A stretch of 12,287 nt of DNA from Nitrospirota bacterium (GTDB taxonomy: Bacteria; Nitrospirota_A; Leptospirillia; Leptospirillales; Leptospirillaceae), in the NCBI GenBank assembly GCA_021844645.1, contig JAKBTA010000037.1, positions 1-12,287 on the forward strand, written 5' to 3'. Each line of letters opens with the position of its first letter. Position 1 is the stretch's first letter. Positions 7,023-12,287 of the stretch are shown in pieces. The position numbers were made by a program, and so were the translations under genes. Under the pieces are notes generated by a model. The model was not told the origin of the DNA, ran no database searches, and saw nothing but the letters and a program-made list of their open reading frames with translations.

Positions 7023-8468
7023 TTGCGTTCCATCATAGGACTTGAAACGGAGTATGGAACCCTGTTGAACAGAGATCCCGGTTCCGTTCGGGATCTTTTT
7101 CGCCAGGAAGAGATTTTTCAGAGATTGAGAGATCACATCTTTCATACCAGTCGTCTTGGGGCGATAGACCAGCATCAGAGAGCTTATGATGAGCCAGTTG
7201 GCAATGGTGGATTCCTGAGGAATGCAGGGAGGCTTTATGTTGACATGGGCCATCTTGAATACGCCTCCCCTGAAGCTCTCGATCTTCTGGATCTGGTTCT
7301 GGTCGACAGGGCCGGAGATAAAATTCTACAGGATGCGATCAACGAACTGGGCTTAACCTCTGAAATCTCCCTGATTAAAAACAATATAGATCATCAAACC
7401 CTTGCGACTTTTGGTTCTCATGAAAACTATCTTGTCTCACGGCAGTTTCCCTTCACGGAAAAAGGAATGGAACCGTTGGTGGCATTTCTTGTGACAAGAC
7501 AGATTTTTACGGGAGCCGGACGAGTCGGCTCTGCCAATCTCAATGAGAGTCTGATCACATTCCCCCCCACAGCAAAGCCAGTCACTTTTCAGCTCTCCCA
7601 ACGGGCTGATTATGTGGTGAACAAGTTTTACCAATGGGTTCAGATGAATCGTTCCATTGTCAATACAAGAGATGAACCATTGGCGGATCCGGCTCTTTTT
7701 CGGCGCATGCATCTATTGATGGGTGATTCCAATATGTCCCAATTTGCGACAGCGATGAAGTTTGGAACGACCCGACTTGCACTTTCCCTTATTGAAGACG
7801 GGCTGGCTCCGGCGATTGGGATTATCGATCCTGTCCGGGCCAATCATTCCATTTCCCATGATATTTCAATGGGGTGGAGAGTAATGGACAATGATGGCCA
7901 GATGCTGACGGCGACAGATTTACAATGGATGTTTCTTGAAGCAGCAGACCGAAATTATCGGGGCAGGGACGAAGAAACAGACTGGGTAATTTCAGAATGG
8001 GCAGCTCTTCTCTCCGACCTCGGCCAAAAAGATCCGGAAAAGGTGGCGGATCGCATTGATTGGGCTGCCAAATATGTATTGCTGGACCAATTCAGGGAAG
8101 ACGAAGGGCTCGACTGGAGCGATCCATGGCTGGAGAGTCTGGACTTGGAGTATCACAATATTCACCCTGAAAAAGGCCTGTTCCGTATCCTTGAGCAAGA
8201 GGGAAGGCATCGTCGGCTGATTTCTGACAGACAGATCACGGATGGAGTCGGGAAGCCCCCGGATCATACAAGGGCCTATGGTCGTTCAATAGCCGTTAAC
8301 CATATTCTGGAAGAGAATGATTTATCCTACATTATCCAGTGGTTTGGAATTCAGGTGAACGAAGGGGAAGTGCTGTATATGCTCGATCCACTTAAAACAT
8401 ATCAATGCGAGGTGGATCAGTATTTTTCTGATCCACCGGATAAACTGGCGACTCCTCTGGACAGCTAG
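7023..8468 (+). CDS. pafA: Pup-protein ligase PafA
   Basis: PafA uses ATP to phosphorylate the C-terminal Glu of deamidated Pup and joins it to a lysine of the target. It is a paralogue of Dop. Visible marks: GLETEYG (6-12), RLYVD with the catalytic Asp at about 74, IKNNIDH, SHENYLVSRQ, GAGRVG, FQLSQRAD, NTRDEPLA and MGDSNMSQFATAMKFG, and a C-terminal WFGIQVNEGE segment like PafA and unlike Dop. It lacks the long Dop loop. TTG at 7023 is preferred over TTG at 7017 because AAGGAGG at 7008-7014 is 8 bases away from the former but only 2 from the latter. Odd: the family NGAR before the catalytic strand reads NAGR here (67-70), and HPEY reads HLEY. Its TAG stop lies in a CTAG shared with the opposite-strand gene. 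Confidence 0.9.
   Translation: MRSIIGLETEYGTLLNRDPGSVRDLFRQEEIFQRLRDHIFHTSRLGAIDQHQRAYDEPVGNGGFLRNAGRLYVDMGHLEYASPEALDLLDLVLVDRAGDKILQDAINELGLTSEISLIKNNIDHQTLATFGSHENYLVSRQFPFTEKGMEPLVAFLVTRQIFTGAGRVGSANLNESLITFPPTAKPVTFQLSQRADYVVNKFYQWVQMNRSIVNTRDEPLADPALFRRMHLLMGDSNMSQFATAMKFGTTRLALSLIEDGLAPAIGIIDPVRANHSISHDISMGWRVMDNDGQMLTATDLQWMFLEAADRNYRGRDEETDWVISEWAALLSDLGQKDPEKVADRIDWAAKYVLLDQFREDEGLDWSDPWLESLDLEYHNIHPEKGLFRILEQEGRHRRLISDRQITDGVGKPPDHTRAYGRSIAVNHILEENDLSYIIQWFGIQVNEGEVLYMLDPLKTYQCEVDQYFSDPPDKLATPLDS
8465..8468. other. Shared CTAG holding the stop codons of two convergent genes
   Basis: The palindrome CTAG provides TAG on both strands: bases 8466-8468 end pafA and the complement of 8465-8467 ends pyrD. 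There is no space between the two convergent operons and no hairpin with a T run is visible there, so each transcript must end inside the other's coding region. Confidence 0.95.
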
Positions 8469-9541
8469 TCAATATCTCTTTGTTTTGTGACATAGGCGAG
8501 GTATGGATCCCACATTGCCCCGGTAGCGGACATGACAAAGTCGGCCCCTTCATTTCGGAATAACATATAATCATCGGGGGTGTTGTATCCGCCTACCCCG
8601 ATGAGCGAGAGGTCCATTTTTTCTTCGTCAATCACTTTTCTCAGAATCCCTACGGTTTGAAGCGCAAGATTTCTGATCCCTGCTCCGCAAAGCCCAGACC
8701 GTTCTCTTCCTGCCCCAGGAAGAGCCGGTTGTCCGTTCGAGTTGATGATTGTTCCCAAGACGGTGTTAATAGCTCCGACTCCCTGTATGTACGGAGAAGC
8801 TTTTTCGAGGAGTCTTTTCGCGAGGTCGGGGTCTGAAATTTGGCCTATCTTCATAATCAGGGGAGTGTCTCCGATAGCGGCCCTGACCATGGACAAAACC
8901 TTCATGCTCGATTCAGGACTTTGGTAAAGCTGCCCCTCTTTTCCCTTGACGTTGGGACATGAAAAGTTGACCTCGATAGCCATTGCGCCTGCTTCCTTGG
9001 CGATTTTTGCCGTTCTGGCAAAGTCCTCCGGCATGGAGCAGTTTGGTTGTTCAATGCCGACAACCGATACGACCAGAACCTGATTCTTGGCGAGAGACTG
9101 GACCGCCTTTCCGATATCGGGAATCCAGACGGAAGGATCTTGGCTTGGCATTCCAAAAGAGTTTGTAATCGTTATGGAGTTCATGGACTGAGGATGGAAG
9201 TCCAGCGTTGCAATCAGTGGCGAATCCAGGTCTTCTGCCTTGAATGGACGGTTAAATGGGACATAAAGACAATTGGGATTCTGGTAGGAAGGATGGCTAT
9301 GGCTTCTGACCGTTTTGTAGGTCAGGATGTCAAATCCCATTTTGGAATAGAACTCGATCCAGCTTGAATTCAGAAGCGGTCCTGCCGGAATTCCGATTCT
9401 GGACCGGCAAGGTATTCCAAGAAACGAAACCAGTTGATGTGTGTCCTGAAGGGGAGGTGGCGAGATCCCAAAAACCGGCCCATTCCTGTAGTTTTCATCG
9501 TAAGAGATTCGAATGTCATAAACTGGAGGTGCGATTGACAA
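8465..9541 (-). CDS. pyrD: Dihydroorotate dehydrogenase-like flavoprotein, class 1 type
   Basis: The family oxidises dihydroorotate to orotate in pyrimidine synthesis, with FMN in a TIM barrel. The 358 residues show IPAGPLLNSS (51-60), TYKTVR (74-79), ITNSFGMPS (125-133), NFSCPN (192-197) with Cys195 where class 1 enzymes carry the catalytic base (class 2 has Ser), MKIG with Lys231, INT (258-260) and GVGGYNTPDDY (315-325) for the FMN phosphate. The absence of an N-terminal membrane helix supports class 1. Related enzymes such as dihydropyrimidine dehydrogenase share these motifs, so the substrate is not fully certain. TTG at 9541 is chosen because AAGGAG lies 6 bases before it; TTG at 9562 extends the frame by 7 residues but has no ribosome binding site. 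It overlaps the thrB end by 26 bases. Confidence 0.83.
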   Translation of the reverse strand: MSIAPPVYDIRISYDENYRNGPVFGISPPPLQDTHQLVSFLGIPCRSRIGIPAGPLLNSSWIEFYSKMGFDILTYKTVRSHSHPSYQNPNCLYVPFNRPFKAEDLDSPLIATLDFHPQSMNSITITNSFGMPSQDPSVWIPDIGKAVQSLAKNQVLVVSVVGIEQPNCSMPEDFARTAKIAKEAGAMAIEVNFSCPNVKGKEGQLYQSPESSMKVLSMVRAAIGDTPLIMKIGQISDPDLAKRLLEKASPYIQGVGAINTVLGTIINSNGQPALPGAGRERSGLCGAGIRNLALQTVGILRKVIDEEKMDLSLIGVGGYNTPDDYMLFRNEGADFVMSATGAMWDPYLAYVTKQRDID

Positions 9542-10475
9542 TTCTGGCTCCTTTGGAATCAATGGTTGATGGGATCAGGACCGCTGAGTATTCCTGATTG
9601 TCCAAGAATGGTTGCAGGGTATCCTGGACTTTTTGGATTGTGGTCTGATTGGGTGAAAGTGCTACCATTGTTGATCCTGCACCTGATATGACGAGATTTG
9701 AAGCACCGGCTTCAACCGCAATATCTCGAATGGCTGAAAACAAGGGGATGAGAGGGCCTCTATAGGGAGAGACGAGTGGGTCGTTGACCATCTCACAAAA
9801 CAGATTCTGGTTATGGGAAGAAACTGCAGTCAGAATGCCGGCCGTTCTCATAATGGCTTCAACTGAGTTTTTAAAAGGTACTTTTTCCGGAATGGCTTTT
9901 CTGGATTCTGAGGTTTTCAAAAGGGATCTCGGGACGATAAACAGAAGGTGAACACCATCAAGCGATCCAAAACGGAAAGACTTCTTCAGATTGGTAATGG
10001 AGACAGTGACTCCGCCATATAGGCAAGCCGAGACATTATCCAGGAAATATCCGCCACTCACCCTGCTTTCAGCATTGGCAGCCGCTTCCAGAACTTCCTG
10101 CTCCGAGAAAGGATTCCCGGCCAGAATGTTTCCCAAAAAGGCTCCGCCAACAGCTGATGCCGCACTGGAGCCAAGTCCTGATCCAGGAACTCCTTTTTCG
10201 ATTGATATCACCAGATCCTTTCCTGTTAGCCCAGCCATGTCCAGAATAGTCCTGGCCGCGATAGTTGCCGTGTTCTGGTTTGGATCCATTGGCAATTCGC
10301 TCCATGCTCCGGAAATGGAAAGGATCCTGTCGCCGGATCGTTTGTCTTCGAGATATCCTGTGATCTGGTCACCCATTCCTGTAACGGCCATCCCAAGGGT
10401 ATCAAATCCTGGTCCGATATTGCCGACAGAGGCTGGTGCATAAACTGTGACAGGATTCATGTTGATGTTTCTCAA
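9516..10475 (-). CDS. thrB: Homoserine kinase
   Basis: ThrB phosphorylates homoserine with ATP, the step before threonine synthase. It is a GHMP kinase of 319 residues, the usual length. The three family motifs are present: APASVGNIGPGFDTLGMA (13-30), the phosphate-binding PGSGLGSSAASAVG (97-110), and ISGAGSTMVAL (263-273). The TTG at 10475 is taken as start: it overlaps the ferredoxin stop as TTGA and has GGGAGGGAG ending 6 bases upstream. An ATG at 10460 would shorten it by 5 residues, still before the first motif, but is too far from that ribosome binding site. The neighbours on the same strand are unrelated in pathway, so the operon looks like a housekeeping group. Confidence 0.94.
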   Translation of the reverse strand: MRNINMNPVTVYAPASVGNIGPGFDTLGMAVTGMGDQITGYLEDKRSGDRILSISGAWSELPMDPNQNTATIAARTILDMAGLTGKDLVISIEKGVPGSGLGSSAASAVGGAFLGNILAGNPFSEQEVLEAAANAESRVSGGYFLDNVSACLYGGVTVSITNLKKSFRFGSLDGVHLLFIVPRSLLKTSESRKAIPEKVPFKNSVEAIMRTAGILTAVSSHNQNLFCEMVNDPLVSPYRGPLIPLFSAIRDIAVEAGASNLVISGAGSTMVALSPNQTTIQKVQDTLQPFLDNQEYSAVLIPSTIDSKGARIVNRTSSL

Positions 10476-10813
10476 AGAGATCTCCCTCCCAGTTCCGGAG
10501 GATTGTCAATTTGAAGATCCGAAACGATATGTCCCTTTTGAAGGTGTTCTGAAACGATCCGTTTGACATCTTCCGAGGTTTGTATCCTGTAATAGACTCC
10601 ATCTGGATAGATCGCCAATACAGGGCCTTCCTCACAGGTATCAAGACAACCGCTTTTATTGATCCTGATGGGTCCAGGGACAGGACTCATCAGGACGGCT
10701 TCCTTCAGCTCGTCGAGCAGGGGAGCGATTCCCCTGGCTGCGCAGGATCCTCTTGGATGGTTTGCTGGCCGTTCATTCGTGCAGGCAAAAAGATGATAGC
10801 GAAATCTTCCCAT
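10472..10813 (-). CDS. Thioredoxin-like [2Fe-2S] ferredoxin
   Basis: A small electron carrier of the thioredoxin-fold ferredoxin family (Shethna protein I/Aquifex type), probably cytoplasmic. The 113 residues hold exactly four cysteines at 11, 24, 56 and 60 in the contexts FACTNERP, GSCAARG and SGCLDTCEEGP, as expected for the cluster. The ATG at 10813 is preferred: AAGGAG lies 9 bases upstream and the family begins with the RYHLFACTN strand. An upstream in-frame start at 10864 would add a 17-residue tail lying over the inverted repeat and is not favoured. The redox partner cannot be told from the sequence; the flavoprotein pyrD two genes downstream is one possibility. Confidence 0.9.
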   Translation of the reverse strand: MGRFRYHLFACTNERPANHPRGSCAARGIAPLLDELKEAVLMSPVPGPIRINKSGCLDTCEEGPVLAIYPDGVYYRIQTSEDVKRIVSEHLQKGHIVSDLQIDNPPELGGRSL

Positions 10814-10854
10814 TGCTCTTGACTCCTTATTATGGTTGTTGTTGGAACAAGGAC

Positions 10855-10886
10855 GTTTGACCAATCCATGCGGGTTAAGGTCAAAC
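10855..10886. promoter_or_regulatory. Perfect 8-bp inverted repeat upstream of the ferredoxin operon
   Basis: GTTTGACC at 10855-10862 and GGTCAAAC at 10879-10886 are exact reverse complements separated by 16 bases, within the 93-bp gap between the VIT stop and the ferredoxin start. Half-site centres are 24 bp apart, slightly over two helical turns, as for a dimeric repressor or activator. Both arms also contain TTGACC, a -35-like hexamer, but no good -10 follows at the right distance. There is no T run, so a terminator is less likely. Function is inferred. Confidence 0.45.
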
Positions 10887-10906
10887 AGTTGATTCCATGG
10901 TGAATA

Positions 10907-11626
10907 TCAGGACAGGTGGAAGATTTTAGGAAGAATCGTTCCGACAAAAAGACCTGCCAATGCGGCTGATCCACCCAGAATGACCATTTCTCCTGCTCCC
11001 TTGATGACCGGTTCATTCGAATAGTGGGATTTTATAACACCGAGGGTTGCCAATACCACTATTGAGAGAGCGAGGGAAAGATCAAACGCAAAAGACAGGG
11101 AATGAACGAATGCATAGGGAAAGAGTGGGGGAATCCCTCCAATGAGAAAGGAGGCTCCCAGCCATGTGCCATCCTTTAATGGATGTGCCTTTTCCATATC
11201 ACTCAATCCAAGCTCTTCCTTCATCATGAAGGAGTGCCAAAGATGAGGATCCTTCGTGATCCTTTGCACAAACAGCGTTGCCTCTTCCTGAGAGAAGTGC
11301 ATCTTTAACAGGATATCAAAGACCTCTTTCTTTTCCAGTTCAGGGGTATCCCTGATTTCATCCCATTCCCTGTTGGATTCTCTCAGGTAAAAATCGCGCT
11401 GGCTTCGAGAAGCCATATAGCCTCCCAGAAACATGGAAATGGCTCCTGCGACATTGGACATGACTCCTGAAAAAAAAATGGTATGCATTGGCAAGGCTGA
11501 TCCGGTGAGGCCACCAATAAAACTGACAACCGTGACCACACCATCGTTGATTCCAAGAACCGAATCCTTGATTCGTCTTCCTTCGGGAGAATGCCAAGCT
11601 TCAAGGGGGGATGAGGAATTTTTCAT
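10907..11626 (-). CDS. VIT1/CCC1-family iron/manganese transporter
   Basis: Members of this family are membrane proteins that move Fe2+ or Mn2+ out of the cytosol, and protect against iron excess. The 239 residues show the usual layout: two membrane segments (about 27-47 and 49-72) after the conserved DSVLGINDGVVT, a charged Glu-rich loop of about 75-150 that in the family binds metal, and three further membrane segments (about 155-177, 178-199, 212-233). The conserved Gly-rich GGYMASRSQRDFY follows segment 2. The ATG at 11626 has no clear Shine-Dalgarno sequence, and I see no convincing promoter before it. Bases 11485-11548, inside segment 1, occur again inverted at the window end. An iron export role would suit an iron-oxidising acidophile; the metal is not shown by sequence. 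Confidence 0.88.
   Translation of the reverse strand: MKNSSSPLEAWHSPEGRRIKDSVLGINDGVVTVVSFIGGLTGSALPMHTIFFSGVMSNVAGAISMFLGGYMASRSQRDFYLRESNREWDEIRDTPELEKKEVFDILLKMHFSQEEATLFVQRITKDPHLWHSFMMKEELGLSDMEKAHPLKDGTWLGASFLIGGIPPLFPYAFVHSLSFAFDLSLALSIVVLATLGVIKSHYSNEPVIKGAGEMVILGGSAALAGLFVGTILPKIFHLS
11485..11548 (-). repeat. Inverted repeat arm A (inside VIT gene, codons 27-48)
   Basis: These 64 bases are the exact reverse complement of 12224-12287. They start at the codon for Asn27 of the transporter and lie in its first membrane segment. Identity stops sharply on the 5' side of the gene copy (base 11549) and is cut off by the window end on the other side, so the real repeat may be longer. Confidence 0.97.
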
Positions 11627-11709
11627 AAATCAAGCATACCAAAAACGATGTATCCAAAACGAGTCGAGTCAAAAATTGGGAACATCCCGATTGAAAATCC
11701 CATATATTC

Positions 11710-11738
11710 TTGACAAGTATTTATGCGGGGGGTATTAT
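11710..11738 (+). promoter_or_regulatory. Near-consensus sigma70 promoter
   Basis: TTGACA at 11710-11715 (perfect -35) and TATTAT at 11733-11738 (five of six) have a 17-base spacer. Transcription would begin near 11745, leaving a leader of about 140 bases before the 77-residue gene at 11886. It is the strongest promoter-like sequence in the window. Confidence 0.8.
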
Positions 11739-11744
11739 CCACCC

Positions 11745-11885
11745 GATCTCCTCCTGATCTACCTTTTTTGAAGGGTTTTTTGTGTTCAGAGCGGGAAGGT
11801 CGTCAGCTATTATTTTTCGGAGTTTATCCGATAGTAGGATCGTTTACCGGTCCATGGTTTCCATGGAAAATCGGAGGGTATTAAA
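11745..11885 (+). promoter_or_regulatory. Long leader with possible RBS-masking structures
   Basis: The leader holds several pairings that bear on the ribosome binding site GGAGGG at 11873-11878. TCCGAT at 11827-11832 can pair with ATCGGA at 11870-11875, covering the site, or its first five bases can pair with TCGGA at 11817-11821, freeing it; the two are mutually exclusive. CTCCTCC at 11748-11754, near the predicted transcript 5' end, is also complementary to GGAGG. A hairpin TCCATGG-TTT-CCATGGA at 11851-11867 sits just before the site. The helices are short and no known riboswitch class is recognised, so regulation is only a suggestion. Confidence 0.35.
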
Positions 11886-12119
11886 ATGGGAAACAGCATG
11901 AAGGGTTTTGTAGCTTATGCATTGGTTGGCGCATTTGTTGCCGTAGGCAGCGGATGTGTCGTTGGTTTCTGTTTGCAGGAATGGTTGGGTGCACACCGAT
12001 TTCCGACCTGGCGTGGAGATTATGAGTGGGTCTACGATGTTATGGTCATCTCCGCAATAACCGGAATGGCCGTTTCCCTGTGGGCTCGGTCACTTCATCG
12101 CAAAGAAGAGAATTGGTGA
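11886..12119 (+). CDS. Small hypothetical membrane protein, 77 residues
   Basis: I do not recognise a family. The protein has two likely membrane segments, about residues 8-31 (FVAYALVGAFVAVGSGCVVG region) and about 49-67 (VYDVMVISAITGMAVSLWA), joined by a loop of roughly 18 residues rich in Trp, Arg and acidic residues, and a charged tail RSLHRKEENW. Two cysteines (24 and 29) lie at the end of the first segment. The Gly/Ala-rich first segment suggests close helix packing or oligomers. The ATG is supported by GGAGGG 7 bases upstream and by a near-consensus promoter with a long leader; a hairpin follows the stop. It is alone on its strand, divergent from the VIT transporter 259 bp away, so a shared role in metal stress is possible but unsupported. 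Confidence 0.72.
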   Translation: MGNSMKGFVAYALVGAFVAVGSGCVVGFCLQEWLGAHRFPTWRGDYEWVYDVMVISAITGMAVSLWARSLHRKEENW

Positions 12120-12126
12120 TTGCAAG

Positions 12127-12160
12127 CTGAAAAGCCTAAAGATACTTTAGGTCTTTTCAG
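12127..12160. terminator. Hairpin after the small membrane protein gene
   Basis: Left arm 12127-12141 and right arm 12145-12160 form a 15-bp stem with an ATA loop and a single bulged T at 12152. It begins 8 bases after the stop of the 77-residue gene, the right place for a terminator. The stem is AT-rich and the following sequence has only scattered Ts, so termination may be weak. Confidence 0.5.
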
Positions 12161-12213
12161 ATCATCTCTTTGTGGTGTTATCGGTGTAAACTTTATGGTT
12201 TCTTGAATTTTTA

Positions 12214-12230
12214 ATAAGGAGAAAACGATG
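12214..12230 (+). other. Ribosome binding site and ATG running into copied VIT sequence
   Basis: AAGGAG at 12216-12221 followed 6 bases later by ATG at 12228 looks like the true beginning of a gene. From 12224 on, however, the sequence is the inverted VIT copy, and the ATG reads it in the wrong frame (+1 relative to the transporter). Either the gene start is real and a chimeric join follows it, or the arrangement is coincidental. Confidence 0.4.
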
Positions 12231-12287
12231 GTGTGGTCACGGTTGTCAGTTTTATTGGTGGCCTCACCGGATCAGCCTTGCCAATGC
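12224..12287 (+). repeat. Inverted repeat arm B at the window edge
   Basis: These last 64 bases are identical to the coding strand of the VIT gene from codon 27 to the first base of codon 48, in the opposite orientation. The two arms enclose 675 bp (11549-12223) that include the 77-residue gene. Exact identity and a sharp edge sharing only a few bases of local similarity suggest a recent join. The repeat continues past the window or is truncated by it. Confidence 0.97.

Noticed and set aside
9542..9562. TTG at 9562 as start of pyrD
   Set aside because: No ribosome binding site precedes it, whereas the TTG at 9541 has AAGGAG at 6 bases.
9991..10443. 150-codon open frame on the plus strand opposite thrB
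   Set aside because: It is antisense to a clear homoserine kinase gene and has no recognisable protein features; the same applies to the 149-codon frame opposite arc at 1963-2412.
10814..10864. 17-residue N-terminal extension of the ferredoxin
   Set aside because: The ATG at 10813 has a good ribosome binding site and matches the family's N-terminus; the extension covers the inverted repeat.
11627..11709. Promoter for the VIT gene on the minus strand
   Set aside because: TATGCT lies close to the ATG and TTGACT further up, but no pair with 16-18 base spacing could be drawn; a leaderless transcript is possible but unsupported.
1..12287. tRNA, rRNA, CRISPR array, insertion sequence or phage genes
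   Set aside because: None seen: no repeat-spacer pattern, no transposase or integrase motifs, and the coding density leaves no room for large RNA genes.

Overview
The window carries a complete Pup/UBact-proteasome locus flanked by ordinary metabolic genes. The combination suggests a Gram-negative acidophile of the genus Leptospirillum (Nitrospirota). The reasons are a Pup-like modifier ending in Arg-Thr-Gly-Gln (the UBact type reported from Nitrospirota and other Gram-negative phyla, unlike the Gly-Gly-Gln/Glu of actinobacterial Pup), base composition near 50% GC, many TTG starts, and a nearby VIT-type iron/manganese transporter. The assignment is by recognition of protein families and not by database search.

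Left part, plus strand: the 3' portion of bluB (lower ligand of vitamin B12) overlaps a long, two-domain dCTP deaminase gene. After a 137-bp gap with a plausible promoter comes a tight six-gene run, 1945-8468: arc/mpa (ring ATPase unfoldase), dop (Pup deamidase/depupylase), pup (UBact), prcB and prcA (20S core beta and alpha subunits) and pafA (Pup ligase). Junctions are ATGA overlaps (arc-dop, pup-prcB), an 8-bp overlap (prcB-prcA) or gaps of under 30 bp with strong Shine-Dalgarno sequences, so the run reads as one operon. Together the genes encode the full cycle. Dop converts the C-terminal Gln of Pup to Glu, PafA joins it to target lysines, ARC recognises and unfolds tagged proteins, the PrcA/PrcB barrel degrades them, and Dop recycles Pup.

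Middle and right part, minus strand: a VIT-family transporter, a thioredoxin-like [2Fe-2S] ferredoxin, homoserine kinase (thrB) and a class 1 dihydroorotate dehydrogenase-like protein (pyrD). The last three overlap and form an operon. It converges on pafA so closely that a single CTAG supplies both stop codons.

Right end, plus strand: a near-consensus sigma70 promoter with a long structured leader drives a 77-residue protein with two likely membrane segments and no recognised family, followed by a hairpin. The last 64 bases are an exact inverted copy of part of the VIT gene, joined to an unrelated ribosome binding site and ATG. This looks more like a chimeric join or contig-edge artefact than biology, but could mark a real inverted duplication.

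Most of the window is recognisable. The least explained points are the ARC C-terminus without the usual GQYL tail, an NGAR-to-NAGR change beside the PafA catalytic Asp, the structured leader of the 77-residue gene, and the inverted repeat at the right edge.
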